NCBI RefSeq assembly: GCF_001702265.1
Contig: NZ_MAUE01000029.1
Span: forward strand, 112,502-176,501
Reading direction: 5' to 3'
DNA length: 64,000 bases
Origin: Pseudomonas aylmerensis
GTDB lineage: Bacteria > Pseudomonadota > Gammaproteobacteria > Pseudomonadales > Pseudomonadaceae
Positions 53,299 to 61,765 of this stretch are shown piece by piece. The notes under the pieces are model-generated. The model searched no databases. It had not been told where the DNA came from and saw only the letters and a program-made list of their open reading frames with translations. The position numbers and the translations under genes are program-made. How positions within the stretch are numbered: position 1 is the first letter of the stretch; every line of letters begins with the position of its first letter.

Positions 53299-54093
53299 AT
53301 GTTGAAGAAATCTGCACTTACCCTGGCGGCGTTGCTGGCCTCTTTCAGCGTGTCGGCCGCCGACGCCTTGCGCGTGGCTGCCGACCCGATTCCCCACGCG
53401 CAAATCCTTGAATACGTGCAAAAGCTCGACCCGGGCCTGAAGCTGAAAATCATCGAGATCCCCAGCGGCGTGAACTCCAACGAGTTGCTCGCGCATGGCG
53501 ATGTCGACGCCAATTACTTCCAGCACCTGCCGTACCTCAATTCCCAGGAGCAGGCGCTCGGCCAGAAGTTTGCGGTGGCGGCCACCGTGCATATCGAGCC
53601 GCTGGGCATCTACTCCCATCGCCACACCAGCCTCGCCCAGGTGCCGGACAAAGGCACCGTGGCCGTGCCGAACAACGTCACCAACCTCAGCCGCGCGTTG
53701 TACCTGCTGCAAGCCAACGGCCTGATCAAACTCAAGCCGGGCTTCAACGACGCCTCCAAGGACCAGGCCACGCCCAAGGACATCGCCGAGAACCCCAGGC
53801 ACCTGAAGATCCTCGAAATTGAGTCGCCGCAGATCCCTCGGGCCCTGGATGACGTGGACCTGGCGGTGATCAATGGCAACTTCGCCCTGGAAGCCGGATT
53901 GCAGCCGGCCAAGGATGCGCTGGGGCTGGAAAAGGCCGAAGGCAATCCGTATGCGAATATCCTCGTGACCACGCCGAAATTGCTCGAAGACCCGCGCATC
54001 AAGCAGCTGGCCAACGACCTGCGCTCACCGGCGGTGGCCAAGTTCATCAGCGAGAAATACGCCGGTTCCGTGATCCCGGTGGCAGCCGAATGA
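53299..54093 (+). CDS. metQ: MetQ-type (NLPA family) substrate-binding protein
   Basis: 264 residues with a Sec signal peptide (LTLAALLASFSVSAADAL; no lipobox Cys, so probably soluble rather than a lipoprotein). NLPA features: AADPIPHAQILEYVQ, VDANYFQHLPYLN, VAVPNNVTNLSRALYLLQ, DLAVINGNFALEAGL and PYANILVT. These bind methionine or related sulfur compounds for the MetNI transporter. CAGGAG lies eight bases upstream. Confidence 0.92.
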   Translation: MLKKSALTLAALLASFSVSAADALRVAADPIPHAQILEYVQKLDPGLKLKIIEIPSGVNSNELLAHGDVDANYFQHLPYLNSQEQALGQKFAVAATVHIEPLGIYSHRHTSLAQVPDKGTVAVPNNVTNLSRALYLLQANGLIKLKPGFNDASKDQATPKDIAENPRHLKILEIESPQIPRALDDVDLAVINGNFALEAGLQPAKDALGLEKAEGNPYANILVTTPKLLEDPRIKQLANDLRSPAVAKFISEKYAGSVIPVAAE

Positions 54094-54836
54094 TCGTCGT
54101 CGAGGCGGTCAGCAAAACCTACGCCAATGGCCAGCCACCGGCGCTGGATAACGTGTCGTTGCAGATTGCCGACGGTTCGATCTTTGGCATCGTCGGGCGC
54201 AGCGGTGCGGGCAAAAGCACCTTGCTGCGCTGCCTCAACCTGCTTGAGCGGCCGACCTCCGGACGCATCCTCATGGACGGCCAGGACCTCACGCAGCTGA
54301 GCGACAAGCAACTGCGCCAGCAACGCCAGCGCATCGGCATGATCTTCCAGGGTTTCAACCTGCTGCATTCGCGCAACGTGGCGGATAACGTCGCGGTGCC
54401 GTTGGAAATCGCCAAAATGCCCAAGCCCGAACGTGCCGCGCGGGTCGCCGAGTTGCTGGCATTGGTGGGCTTGAGCGACAAGGCCCAGGCCTTTCCCTCG
54501 CAGCTGTCGGGCGGGCAGAAACAGCGCGTCGGCATCGCCCGTGCATTGGCGGCGCGTCCGGCGTATCTGTTGTCGGATGAGGCCACCAGCGCCCTTGACC
54601 CGGAAACCACGGCGTCGATCCTCGAATTGTTGCGCGACATCAACCGGCAACTGGGGGTGACCATCGTGCTGATCACCCACGAGCTGGAGGTGGTCAAGGC
54701 GATTTGCGACAGCGCCGTGTCCCTGGCCGATGGGCGCGTGGTGGAAAGCGGCAGCCTGGTGCAATTGCAGGCCGACCCATCCTCGCGCCTGGGCAGGTCG
54801 CTGGCCCCCAGCCTGCAAGTGGTGAGGGCCGTATGA
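54090..54836 (+). CDS. metN: MetN-type ABC ATPase (short form)
   Basis: 248 residues. Walker A GRSGAGKSTLLRC, Q-loop MIFQGFNLL, signature LSGGQKQRVGIARALA, Walker B AYLLSDEATSALDP, and the H-loop LITHELEVV. Canonical MetN has about 340 residues with a C-terminal NIL regulatory domain; this one stops after the nucleotide-binding core, so it lacks the methionine feedback domain. Overlaps metQ and metI by four bases each (ATGA). Confidence 0.93.
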   Translation: MIVVEAVSKTYANGQPPALDNVSLQIADGSIFGIVGRSGAGKSTLLRCLNLLERPTSGRILMDGQDLTQLSDKQLRQQRQRIGMIFQGFNLLHSRNVADNVAVPLEIAKMPKPERAARVAELLALVGLSDKAQAFPSQLSGGQKQRVGIARALAARPAYLLSDEATSALDPETTASILELLRDINRQLGVTIVLITHELEVVKAICDSAVSLADGRVVESGSLVQLQADPSSRLGRSLAPSLQVVRAV

Positions 54837-55498
54837 AAACCGACTGGCAGGACATCCTGCAATTGCTCTTCAACGCCACCGGCGAAACCCTGTACATGGT
54901 GCTGCTCGCGGGGTGGTTCACCCTGCTGATCGGCCTGCCGCTGGGCGTGCTGCTGTTTATCAGCCGGCGTGGCGGACTGCTGCCGTTGCCACGGGTCAAT
55001 CGTGTGCTCGGCGGGGTGATCAACCTGGGGCGCTCGTTGCCGTTCGTGGTGATGTTGATTGCGCTGATTCCGCTGACCCGCCTGATCGTCGGCACCACCC
55101 TGGGCAGCACGGCGGCGGTAGTACCGATCACCATCGGCGCGTTTCCGTTTTTTGCGCGGATTGTCGAGACCGCGCTGGATGAAGTGGACAAAGGCCGCAT
55201 CGAAGCCATCGTGGCCATGGGCGGCGATATCCGCCATGTGATTCTCAAGGTGCTGTTGCCCGAAGCGCTGCCGGCGCTGGTGGCCGGGGTGACCTTGACG
55301 CTGGTGATGCTTATCGGCTTTTCGTCGATGGCCGGGGTGATCGGTGGCGGCGGGCTGGGCGACCTGGCGATCCGCTACGGTTACCAGCGTTTCAACAACC
55401 AGATCATGGTGGTCACGGTGATTGTGCTGGTGGTGCTGGTGCAGGGCGTGCAAAGCCTGGGTGATCGGTGTGTACGCTCATTGGCGCACCGTCGCTGA
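54833..55498 (+). CDS. metI: MetI-type ABC permease
   Basis: 221 residues with five membrane segments. MetI features: ATGETLYMVLLAGWFTLLIG, RVLGGVINLGRSLPFVV, GSTAAVVPITIGAFPFFARI and the EAA-type loop VDKGRIEAIVAMGGDIRHVI. The last importer gene, coupled to metN. With metQ and metN it forms a complete methionine-type importer; the oxygenase upstream suggests a modified or oxidised sulfur substrate. Confidence 0.93.
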   Translation: MKTDWQDILQLLFNATGETLYMVLLAGWFTLLIGLPLGVLLFISRRGGLLPLPRVNRVLGGVINLGRSLPFVVMLIALIPLTRLIVGTTLGSTAAVVPITIGAFPFFARIVETALDEVDKGRIEAIVAMGGDIRHVILKVLLPEALPALVAGVTLTLVMLIGFSSMAGVIGGGGLGDLAIRYGYQRFNNQIMVVTVIVLVVLVQGVQSLGDRCVRSLAHRR

Positions 55499-55638
55499 GG
55501 GGGATGCGCGGCTATCGCAGGCCAGCCAGCGTCTAGGGCTTATGGTTATTTGCTAATGAATTTTAAATATTTTCGGTTATAACGAGGAGTCAGTACAGTC
55601 ACGCTTCATCTTCCATCCTTGCCGCCGGGAAATTGTTC

Positions 55639-56718
55639 ATGAGCCGTCCCTACGGGCACCCCACGCCGATCCTGACCTTGCCCCAGGGCGAAAAGGATCC
55701 GCTGTCGATTCGCGCCAAGGCCCTGGTGTTTTCCGACCCGCGCTCACTGCAATTGCTCGACTACCTCAAGCGTGTCGGGCCCAGCGAAGCGCCGGTGTTG
55801 ATCAATGGCGAGACCGGTACCGGCAAGGAGTTGGTGGCGCGCTACATCCACAGTGCCAGCGGGCGGACCGGCGCTTTTGTGCCGGTGAACTGCGGCGCGA
55901 TCAGCGAGAACCTTGCCGAGAGTGAGTTTTTCGGTCACGAAGCCGGTTCGTTTTCCGGGGCGTCCGGGCGGCGCATCGGCTGGTTTGAAGAGGCGGATGG
56001 CGGCACGCTGTTTCTCGATGAGATCGGCGACCTGCCACTGCCTTTGCAAGTGAAGTTGCTGCGAGTGTTGCAGGAACAGGAGGTGGTGCGCGTCGGTTCG
56101 CGCAAGCCGATCAAGATCAATATCCGCCTGGTCACTGCGACCAACATCGACCTTGAGCAAGCTGTGGAAGCGGGCAATTTCCGCCTCGACCTGTTCTACC
56201 GCATCAACGTTGCCCAGGTGCAGGTGCTGCCGTTGCGCGAACGGCCGCTGGATATCCTGCCGTTGGTGGAGCACTTCCGCCGGCTGTACAGCGCCAAGTT
56301 GAAAATCGCCGAGCCGATGCTCTCCGAGTCCGCCACCCAGGCACTGCTCGATTACCCGTGGCCGGGCAATATCCGCGAGCTGGAAAATGTCGTGCATCTG
56401 GCACTGTTGGTGGCCGGCGACAAACCGATCATGCCCAACCACCTGAAGTTTTCCGCCGGGCTCAGTGCCCTGCATTCGAGTGCCAACAGCAGCGCGCCGC
56501 GCATCCCCCAGGAGGTGATGCGCGAGCAACTGCTACGCCTGTTCGAGGTGCCGGGGGATACCTTGCTGCACGACATCGAAGACTTGATCGTGCGCGAGGC
56601 GTTTGCGTTCTGTGGCTTCAACCAACTGCGAACCGCCGACTTGCTGGGGATTACCCGCAATGCGATGCGCACGCTGCTGGTCAATCACGGCATGCTCAAG
56701 GGGCGCGCGAAGCCCTGA
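55639..56718 (+). CDS. Sigma54-dependent transcriptional activator without sensory domain (SfnR-like)
   Basis: 359 residues: AAA+ domain nearly from the start (Walker A GETGTGKE at 57-64, Walker B GGTLFLDEIGD at 121-131, PWPGNIRELEN) and a C-terminal Fis-type HTH (QLRTADLLGITRNAMRTLL). No N-terminal receiver or GAF domain, as in SfnR and similar activators of sulfur-source genes. The sigma54-contact loop reads GSFSGA (103-108) instead of GAFTGA. It follows the metI gene by 140 bases. No -24/-12 promoter was seen before the oxygenase operon, so its target is unproven. Confidence 0.9.
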   Translation: MSRPYGHPTPILTLPQGEKDPLSIRAKALVFSDPRSLQLLDYLKRVGPSEAPVLINGETGTGKELVARYIHSASGRTGAFVPVNCGAISENLAESEFFGHEAGSFSGASGRRIGWFEEADGGTLFLDEIGDLPLPLQVKLLRVLQEQEVVRVGSRKPIKINIRLVTATNIDLEQAVEAGNFRLDLFYRINVAQVQVLPLRERPLDILPLVEHFRRLYSAKLKIAEPMLSESATQALLDYPWPGNIRELENVVHLALLVAGDKPIMPNHLKFSAGLSALHSSANSSAPRIPQEVMREQLLRLFEVPGDTLLHDIEDLIVREAFAFCGFNQLRTADLLGITRNAMRTLLVNHGMLKGRAKP

Positions 56719-58105
56719 GCAACTGTTCGAACAGCTGCTGCACCCGTGGCTCGTCACTGTGGGCCACATTGAAACGCATCGAATCGCGGTGCGCCGGGTC
56801 GTAGCCGAACAAGGTGCCCGGTGCCAACACCATGCCTTGCTTCAGCGCGGCCTGCGCCAACTGCTCGCCGTCGACTCCGGCGGGTAGCCGCGCCCAGATG
56901 AACATCCCGCCTTCAAACCCCATTGGCAGCTCGCAACCGCAGCGCTTGAGCCATTGCTCGACGCGCCCACCGGCTTCCATCAAACGCTGGACCATGCGCT
57001 TGCGGTGCTTGCCGTAGCTGCCTTCGCTGAGCATGCGGTAGACGATCTGCTCGAACAGCTCTGAAGTCACGCCGCCGCTCATCAATTTCATATTGGTCAG
57101 GTTGGCCGCCAGTTGCGGCGCGGCCACCACGTAGCTGACGCGGGCGTTGGCACTGAGAATCTTGGAGAACCCCGACAGGTAGGTGACCTGCTCCAGGCCG
57201 GCGAGGGCGGCCAGGCGTGGCGGCGGATTGGGGTGCAGATCGCCGTAGAGGTCATCCTCGACGATATGGCAGTGGTACTGCTGGGTCAGTTGCAGCAGGC
57301 GAAACGCCTGGCTGGGGCTGAACGAATGGCCGGTGGGGTTGTGCAGCACGCTGGTGGTCAAGTACAGGCTGGGACGGTGTTCGGCCAGCAGGTGTTCGAG
57401 GGCGGTGAAGTCGAAACCGTCGGGGCGGCGTTCGAGGGTCACCACCTTGACCCCATGCAAGGCCAGGTTGGCGTGGAAATTGAAGTAGCAGGGCGCGTCC
57501 AGCAGCACCGTGTCGCCGGGCCGCGCGAGCAGGCGCATGAGCATGTCCAGGCCTTGCACGGTGTTGGGCGTGGTGATGATCTGTTCCACCGGCACCGACA
57601 GGCCTTCCGTGTGCAGCTTCTGTTGCAGGGCCTGGCGCAACGGTAGCAGCCCGGCCGGCGTGCCCAGCCCGGCGATGCGCAACGAGGGCGCGCGCACGGT
57701 GCTGCGCATGGCTTGGCGAATCGGCTCGGCGTCCAGCCATTCCTCCGGCAAGTGGCCGCCGCCGGGGCGCAGATCGCCGCCGGCGGTGGCCAGCGGGCGT
57801 CGCAACACGCTGAGCAGGTCCTGGGGCAGTAGCTCGACCCAGGCCGTCGAGGCCGGGCGCACGCGGTCTATCGCCACGAAAAAACCACGGCCCTGGCTGG
57901 AGGTGAGCAGGTTGCGCCCGCGCAGGCGGTCCAGCGCCTCATTGAGGGTGAACTTGCTGACGCCCAGCACCTGGGTCAGTTCACGCACCGACGGCAACTT
58001 GCTGCCGGGCGCCCACTCACCGTGCTCGATGGCCTGGCTGAACGCCTCGACGATCTGCTGCACCTTGGGCACGCCCGGTACAAAGGCAATGGCGGATACC
58101 AACAT
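56696..58105 (-). CDS. MocR-type PLP-dependent regulator
   Basis: 469 residues. GntR winged helix (KVQQIVEAFSQAIEHGEWAPG, LGVSKFTLNEALDRLRGRNL, SSQGRGFFV) then an aminotransferase domain with TTPNTVQGLDMLMRLL, SVLHNPTGHSFSP, IVEDDLYGDLH and the PLP-lysine loop LSGFSKILSANARVSY. It should bind PLP and a ligand and control the divergent LysE-type exporter gene. AAGGAAGG precedes the ATG. Overlaps the sigma54 activator 3' end by 23 bases. Confidence 0.93.
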   Translation of the reverse strand: MLVSAIAFVPGVPKVQQIVEAFSQAIEHGEWAPGSKLPSVRELTQVLGVSKFTLNEALDRLRGRNLLTSSQGRGFFVAIDRVRPASTAWVELLPQDLLSVLRRPLATAGGDLRPGGGHLPEEWLDAEPIRQAMRSTVRAPSLRIAGLGTPAGLLPLRQALQQKLHTEGLSVPVEQIITTPNTVQGLDMLMRLLARPGDTVLLDAPCYFNFHANLALHGVKVVTLERRPDGFDFTALEHLLAEHRPSLYLTTSVLHNPTGHSFSPSQAFRLLQLTQQYHCHIVEDDLYGDLHPNPPPRLAALAGLEQVTYLSGFSKILSANARVSYVVAAPQLAANLTNMKLMSGGVTSELFEQIVYRMLSEGSYGKHRKRMVQRLMEAGGRVEQWLKRCGCELPMGFEGGMFIWARLPAGVDGEQLAQAALKQGMVLAPGTLFGYDPAHRDSMRFNVAHSDEPRVQQLFEQLLRASRAP

Positions 58106-58137
58106 GGACCTTCCTTGTGTTTGCTGGTGATTTCACC

Positions 58138-58171
58138 GGTAAAGTCAGAGCGGATTAGGCCTTACTTTACC
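58138..58171. promoter_or_regulatory. Inverted repeat between MocR and LysE genes, probable operator
   Basis: GGTAAAGT (58138-58145) and ACTTTACC (58164-58171) are perfect inverted repeats, 18 bases apart, in the 123-base gap between the divergent genes. Position and symmetry suit a MocR dimer site; by-eye call. Confidence 0.55.
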
Positions 58172-58228
58172 TGCCTTGTACACGGCCGCTTGCTTAGACT
58201 GCAGGCCTTCTTACCCAAGGTCCACGCC

Positions 58229-58861
58229 ATGACCAGCGCATTGACGCTTTCTTCGTTTCTCTACTTCCTGCTGTTTTGCGCCACCATGACCTTCAGTCCT
58301 GGCCCCATGACGTTGCTGCTGTTGAGCCTGGGCCTGAAGGCCGGCCTGCGCAGTTCACTCCCGGCGCAGCTCGGCGCCAGTGTGTCTTACCTGATTTCGA
58401 TCCTGGTCTTCGCCGTGGGCTTCTCGGAATTGATCAAGGGCAACCAGGCCATCACCCAAGGAATCCAGCTGGTCGGCGTGGCCTACATCCTTTACCTGGC
58501 CTACCGGCAGTGGACCAGCAGCGGCGTGTCGATAGACCGGATGGGCGCCGTGGACGGCGCGCGCGGCCTGTTCGGCAAGGGTTTGCTCACCGGGTTTTCC
58601 AACCCCAAGACCCTCATCATGTTCAGTGCCGTGTTCCCACAGTTCGCGGGGGCAGGGGAGCACAGCTTGATGACGGACATCGCCATCCTCGGGCTGACGT
58701 TTCTGCTGCTGCAATTTGCCAGCGGCTGCCTGTACTGCTACTTCGGTCAACGCATCAAGCACGTGCTGGAAAATCCCCGGCGCCGAGTGCTGTTGCAGCG
58801 GGTCACGGCAGTATTGCTGCTGGGGGTGGCGCTGATGCTGGGGCGTGGCTTTGCGCACTGA
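58229..58861 (+). CDS. LysE-family exporter
   Basis: 210 residues, six hydrophobic segments. LysE/RhtB marks: CATMTFSPGPMTLLLLSLGLKAG at the start, VGVAYILYLAYRQW in the middle, GLFGKGLLTGFSNPKTLIMFSAVFP. These export amino acids or related compounds. Divergent from the MocR gene with a shared operator-like repeat. AAGG lies nine bases upstream. Confidence 0.9.
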   Translation: MTSALTLSSFLYFLLFCATMTFSPGPMTLLLLSLGLKAGLRSSLPAQLGASVSYLISILVFAVGFSELIKGNQAITQGIQLVGVAYILYLAYRQWTSSGVSIDRMGAVDGARGLFGKGLLTGFSNPKTLIMFSAVFPQFAGAGEHSLMTDIAILGLTFLLLQFASGCLYCYFGQRIKHVLENPRRRVLLQRVTAVLLLGVALMLGRGFAH

Positions 58862-58943
58862 CGGTGACAGCCTTATGAGCGGTAGTGGCGATCTGCCCGT
58901 GCCCTGATAGACTCCAGGCATTCCTCCAGGACCTCACCCCACC

Positions 58944-60002
58944 ATGTCAGCTGCAGAAGGAAACGGACTTCCGCTCGCTTCACGGCTGTACAAATCCCGT
59001 ACCCTGGGGCTGACGCTCGGTTTCGTCTGCGTGGTGTTCGGCATGTATCCGCTGAACCCACCTGCATGGCTGTGGGCCTGGATGCTGATCAACGCGTTCG
59101 CGTGGCCGCACCTGGCCTTTCAACTCTCATTGCGCAGCGCCCAAACGCTGCGCAGTGAACGCCGCAACCTGTTGTTCGATTCCTTCTGTGGCGGGTTCTG
59201 GGTCGGCGCCATGCACTTCAATCCACTGCCCAGCGTGACCACGCTGTCGATGATGACCATGAACAACGTGGCCATCGGCGGCCCGCGTTTCATGCTCGCG
59301 GGCTGGGTGGCGCAGGCACTGGGTATTGGCTGCTCGCTGCTGGTCCTGACCCCGGCGTTTATTGCGGTGACCACCGAGACCCAGCTTTACGCGTGCCTGC
59401 CGATCCTGATGCTGTACCCGCTGGCCCTCGGCTGGATCTGCTATCGCCAGGCGGTGACGCTGGCCCGTCACAAACGTGAGTTGCTGGCGTTGAGCCGCAC
59501 CGACAGCCTGTCCGGCCTGCTCAATCACGGCGCCTGGAAAGACCACCTGGAAATCGAATTCCAACGCTGCCGCCGCGAGCAACAGGGCGCCGCGATTGCG
59601 TTGATCGACATTGATCATTTCAAAGTCATCAACGACACCTACGGGCATGTCACCGGCGATATCGTCCTGCGCCAACTCAGCAAGGTGCTGCGCCAGAACC
59701 TGCGCGCCACTGACCTGGCCGGGCGCTATGGCGGGGACGAATTCTGCGTGATCCTGCCGGACATGCCGCTCAACCGCGCGACCGAAGTCATGGACGCCTT
59801 GCGTGATCGCTTCAATGCGCTGGCCTACGCCCAGGACCCGACCCTGCGTGTCAGCCTGAGCATCGGCCTGGCGCCGTATCATTCGGCCCACGCCGATTCC
59901 ACCAGTTGGCTGAACGACGCCGACCAGGCGTTGTACGAGGCCAAGAGCAGTGGGCGTAACCGCGTCAGTTCCGTACAAGGGAGTTGGTTGCGATCGATCT
60001 AG
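58944..60002 (+). CDS. MASE2-GGDEF diguanylate cyclase
   Basis: 352 residues. The first about 170 form a MASE2 membrane sensor (RLYKSRTLGLTLGFVCVVFG, NNVAIGGPRFMLAGW). A GGDEF domain follows (LSRTDSLSGLLNHGAWKDHL, IDIDHFKVINDTYGH, active loop GRYGGDEFCVILP). RATD five residues before the loop is an I-site. It resembles DgcC/AdrA, which makes cyclic di-GMP for cellulose or matrix. No EAL domain. Confidence 0.95.
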   Translation: MSAAEGNGLPLASRLYKSRTLGLTLGFVCVVFGMYPLNPPAWLWAWMLINAFAWPHLAFQLSLRSAQTLRSERRNLLFDSFCGGFWVGAMHFNPLPSVTTLSMMTMNNVAIGGPRFMLAGWVAQALGIGCSLLVLTPAFIAVTTETQLYACLPILMLYPLALGWICYRQAVTLARHKRELLALSRTDSLSGLLNHGAWKDHLEIEFQRCRREQQGAAIALIDIDHFKVINDTYGHVTGDIVLRQLSKVLRQNLRATDLAGRYGGDEFCVILPDMPLNRATEVMDALRDRFNALAYAQDPTLRVSLSIGLAPYHSAHADSTSWLNDADQALYEAKSSGRNRVSSVQGSWLRSI

Positions 60003-60050
60003 TGGGGTAGGGTGTGGCGGCACCTCCCAATAAAAAACAAGGATCGGTCC

Positions 60051-61280
60051 ATGCTCTTCAACTTTCCACGTACCCTCCTGGCCGCCACCCTGGCCTTGTC
60101 CTTCGCGATGCCGGCCTACAGTGCCGAACCTCACAAACAGATCCAGGCAGACGCCGAACAGTACAAGGCCGAGGCCCTGAAACTGCTGGAGCGCCTGGTG
60201 AACATCGACTCGGGCTCCGGCTACGAGCCGGGCTTGACCCAAGTGCGCGACATCGCCGTTGATGAACTCAAGCAACTGGGCTTCACGATTGAGCTGGTGC
60301 CGGACAAGGCCGCCAATAACAGTCATGTTGTCGCCACCCTCAAGGGCACCGGCAAGGCCAGGATCCTGCTGATGGCACACATGGACACGGTGTTCAAGGA
60401 AGGCTCGGCCGCCGAGCGCCCGTTCCATATCAAGGACGGCCGCGCCTATGGGCCCGGCGTGATGGATGACAAGGGCGGCATCGTCGCCGGCATCTATGCG
60501 CTCAAAGTCCTGAAAAACCAGGGCTTCAAGGACTACGCGCAAATCACCTTCCTGCTCGATGCCAGCGAAGAAACCGGTTCCGACGCCGCCTCGGACCTGA
60601 TCCGCAAAACCGCCAAGGCCCACGACGTGACCCTCAACCTCGAACCCGGCCGCCCGGCGGATGGCCTGGTGGTATGGCGCAAAGGCAGCGCCACCGCCGT
60701 GGTCGAAGTCAAAGGCAAGGCCGCCCACGCCGGCGTCGCTCCGGAACTGGGGCGCAACGCCGCCATGGAAGCCGCACACCAGATCCTGCAACTGGGCAAG
60801 CTGGGTGACGAAGAGAAGAAAACCACTATCAACTTCACTGTGCTAAAGGCCGGCGACCGCGTCAACGTCATCCCCGACCAGGCCACAGCCAAGGCGGATG
60901 TACGCGCGGCGCTACCGGAAGAGTTTGATCGGATCGAAAAAGATCTTGCGCGAGTGTCGGCGAACAAGCTGATCCCCGACACCGAAGTGAACACCAGCCT
61001 GTTGCGGGGCCTGCCACCGATGCCGCAGACGCCGGAGTCGGACAAACTGGTCGCGATTGCCCAGGGCATCTACGGGGAATTGGGCAAAAAGCTGACAATC
61101 GAAGGCAGTGGCGGCGCGGCGGACGCGAGTCTTTCCGCCGGCGTGGGCACCCCGACACTGGATGGGTTTGGGATCGTCGGCGGGAATATCCACACACCGG
61201 AGGAATACGCGGAAGTGGAAAGCGTGGCGCCGCGTATTTATCTGCTGAGCCGGATGATTATGGAGCTGTCGAAGCGCTGA
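60051..61280 (+). CDS. Exported M20 peptidase (glutamate carboxypeptidase type)
   Basis: 409 residues with a Sec signal peptide (LLAATLALSFAMPAYSAE). M20 zinc ligands: His in LLMAHMDTVF, bridging Asp in YGPGVMDDKGG, catalytic Glu in DASEETGSDA, Glu in NLEPGRPADG, and a last His in GNIHTPEEY. A dimerisation domain lies in the middle. It resembles carboxypeptidase G2, which removes C-terminal glutamate from folates and peptides in the periplasm. Single-gene unit. Confidence 0.92.
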   Translation: MLFNFPRTLLAATLALSFAMPAYSAEPHKQIQADAEQYKAEALKLLERLVNIDSGSGYEPGLTQVRDIAVDELKQLGFTIELVPDKAANNSHVVATLKGTGKARILLMAHMDTVFKEGSAAERPFHIKDGRAYGPGVMDDKGGIVAGIYALKVLKNQGFKDYAQITFLLDASEETGSDAASDLIRKTAKAHDVTLNLEPGRPADGLVVWRKGSATAVVEVKGKAAHAGVAPELGRNAAMEAAHQILQLGKLGDEEKKTTINFTVLKAGDRVNVIPDQATAKADVRAALPEEFDRIEKDLARVSANKLIPDTEVNTSLLRGLPPMPQTPESDKLVAIAQGIYGELGKKLTIEGSGGAADASLSAGVGTPTLDGFGIVGGNIHTPEEYAEVESVAPRIYLLSRMIMELSKR

Positions 61281-61456
61281 TTTTCCGCTGAGTGACTCTC
61301 TTTTGTGGTGAGCAGGCTTGCCCTGCGTGGGGCTGCGCAGCAGCCCTAGAATCGACAAATACTGATTTACCTGAAAGTATCCACTGCCTGCACTGGGGCC
61401 GCTTCGCGGCCCAACGTGAGCACGCGCGCTCGCGGTGATCAGATTTAAACGCTTCA
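61281..61456. other. Intergenic gap after the M20 peptidase, no gene
   Basis: About 176 bases between convergent genes. Contains GGGCTGC-GCAGCCC (61329-61345) and GGGCCGCTTCGCGGCCC (61396-61412) palindromes that can end or protect either transcript. No coding signal. Confidence 0.4.
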
Positions 61457-61765
61457 CTACTTTTCGAGTAAGTAGTTGTCGAACTTATGAATCACATGGT
61501 TCAGCCATAGTGGTCCGGATGCCCATTGACTGGGGTAGTAATAGTAGCAATATTGCTCGTGCAGCAGGTTGTCTTGAAAGTCTGACTCATTTTTGTAAGA
61601 GGCAATTAGATCCAGGATTTCACGCCTTACCGCAGAGATGACTTCTTTCGATGAGTCTAGTAAAAAGGTGTCAATGACCTCGTCGGCTGAGGCATGATCC
61701 TCTGGCCAGTCTTGGTTAAAATAGGCGCCAAAGAATTGCTGAAGTTCAGTTAGTTGGTTATTCAT
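61457..61765 (-). CDS. Contact-dependent growth inhibition-type immunity protein (CdiI-like)
   Basis: 102 residues. Starts with LTELQQFFGAYFNQDWPEDH, the pattern seen in a CdiI immunity family, and ends HVIHKFDNYLLEK; acidic, no signal peptide. Its ATG overlaps the stop of the upstream RHS gene (ATGA), so the two are co-translated. It should bind and block the C-terminal toxin of that gene in the cytoplasm. GC content drops clearly here. Confidence 0.82.
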   Translation of the reverse strand: MNNQLTELQQFFGAYFNQDWPEDHASADEVIDTFLLDSSKEVISAVRREILDLIASYKNESDFQDNLLHEQYCYYYYPSQWASGPLWLNHVIHKFDNYLLEK

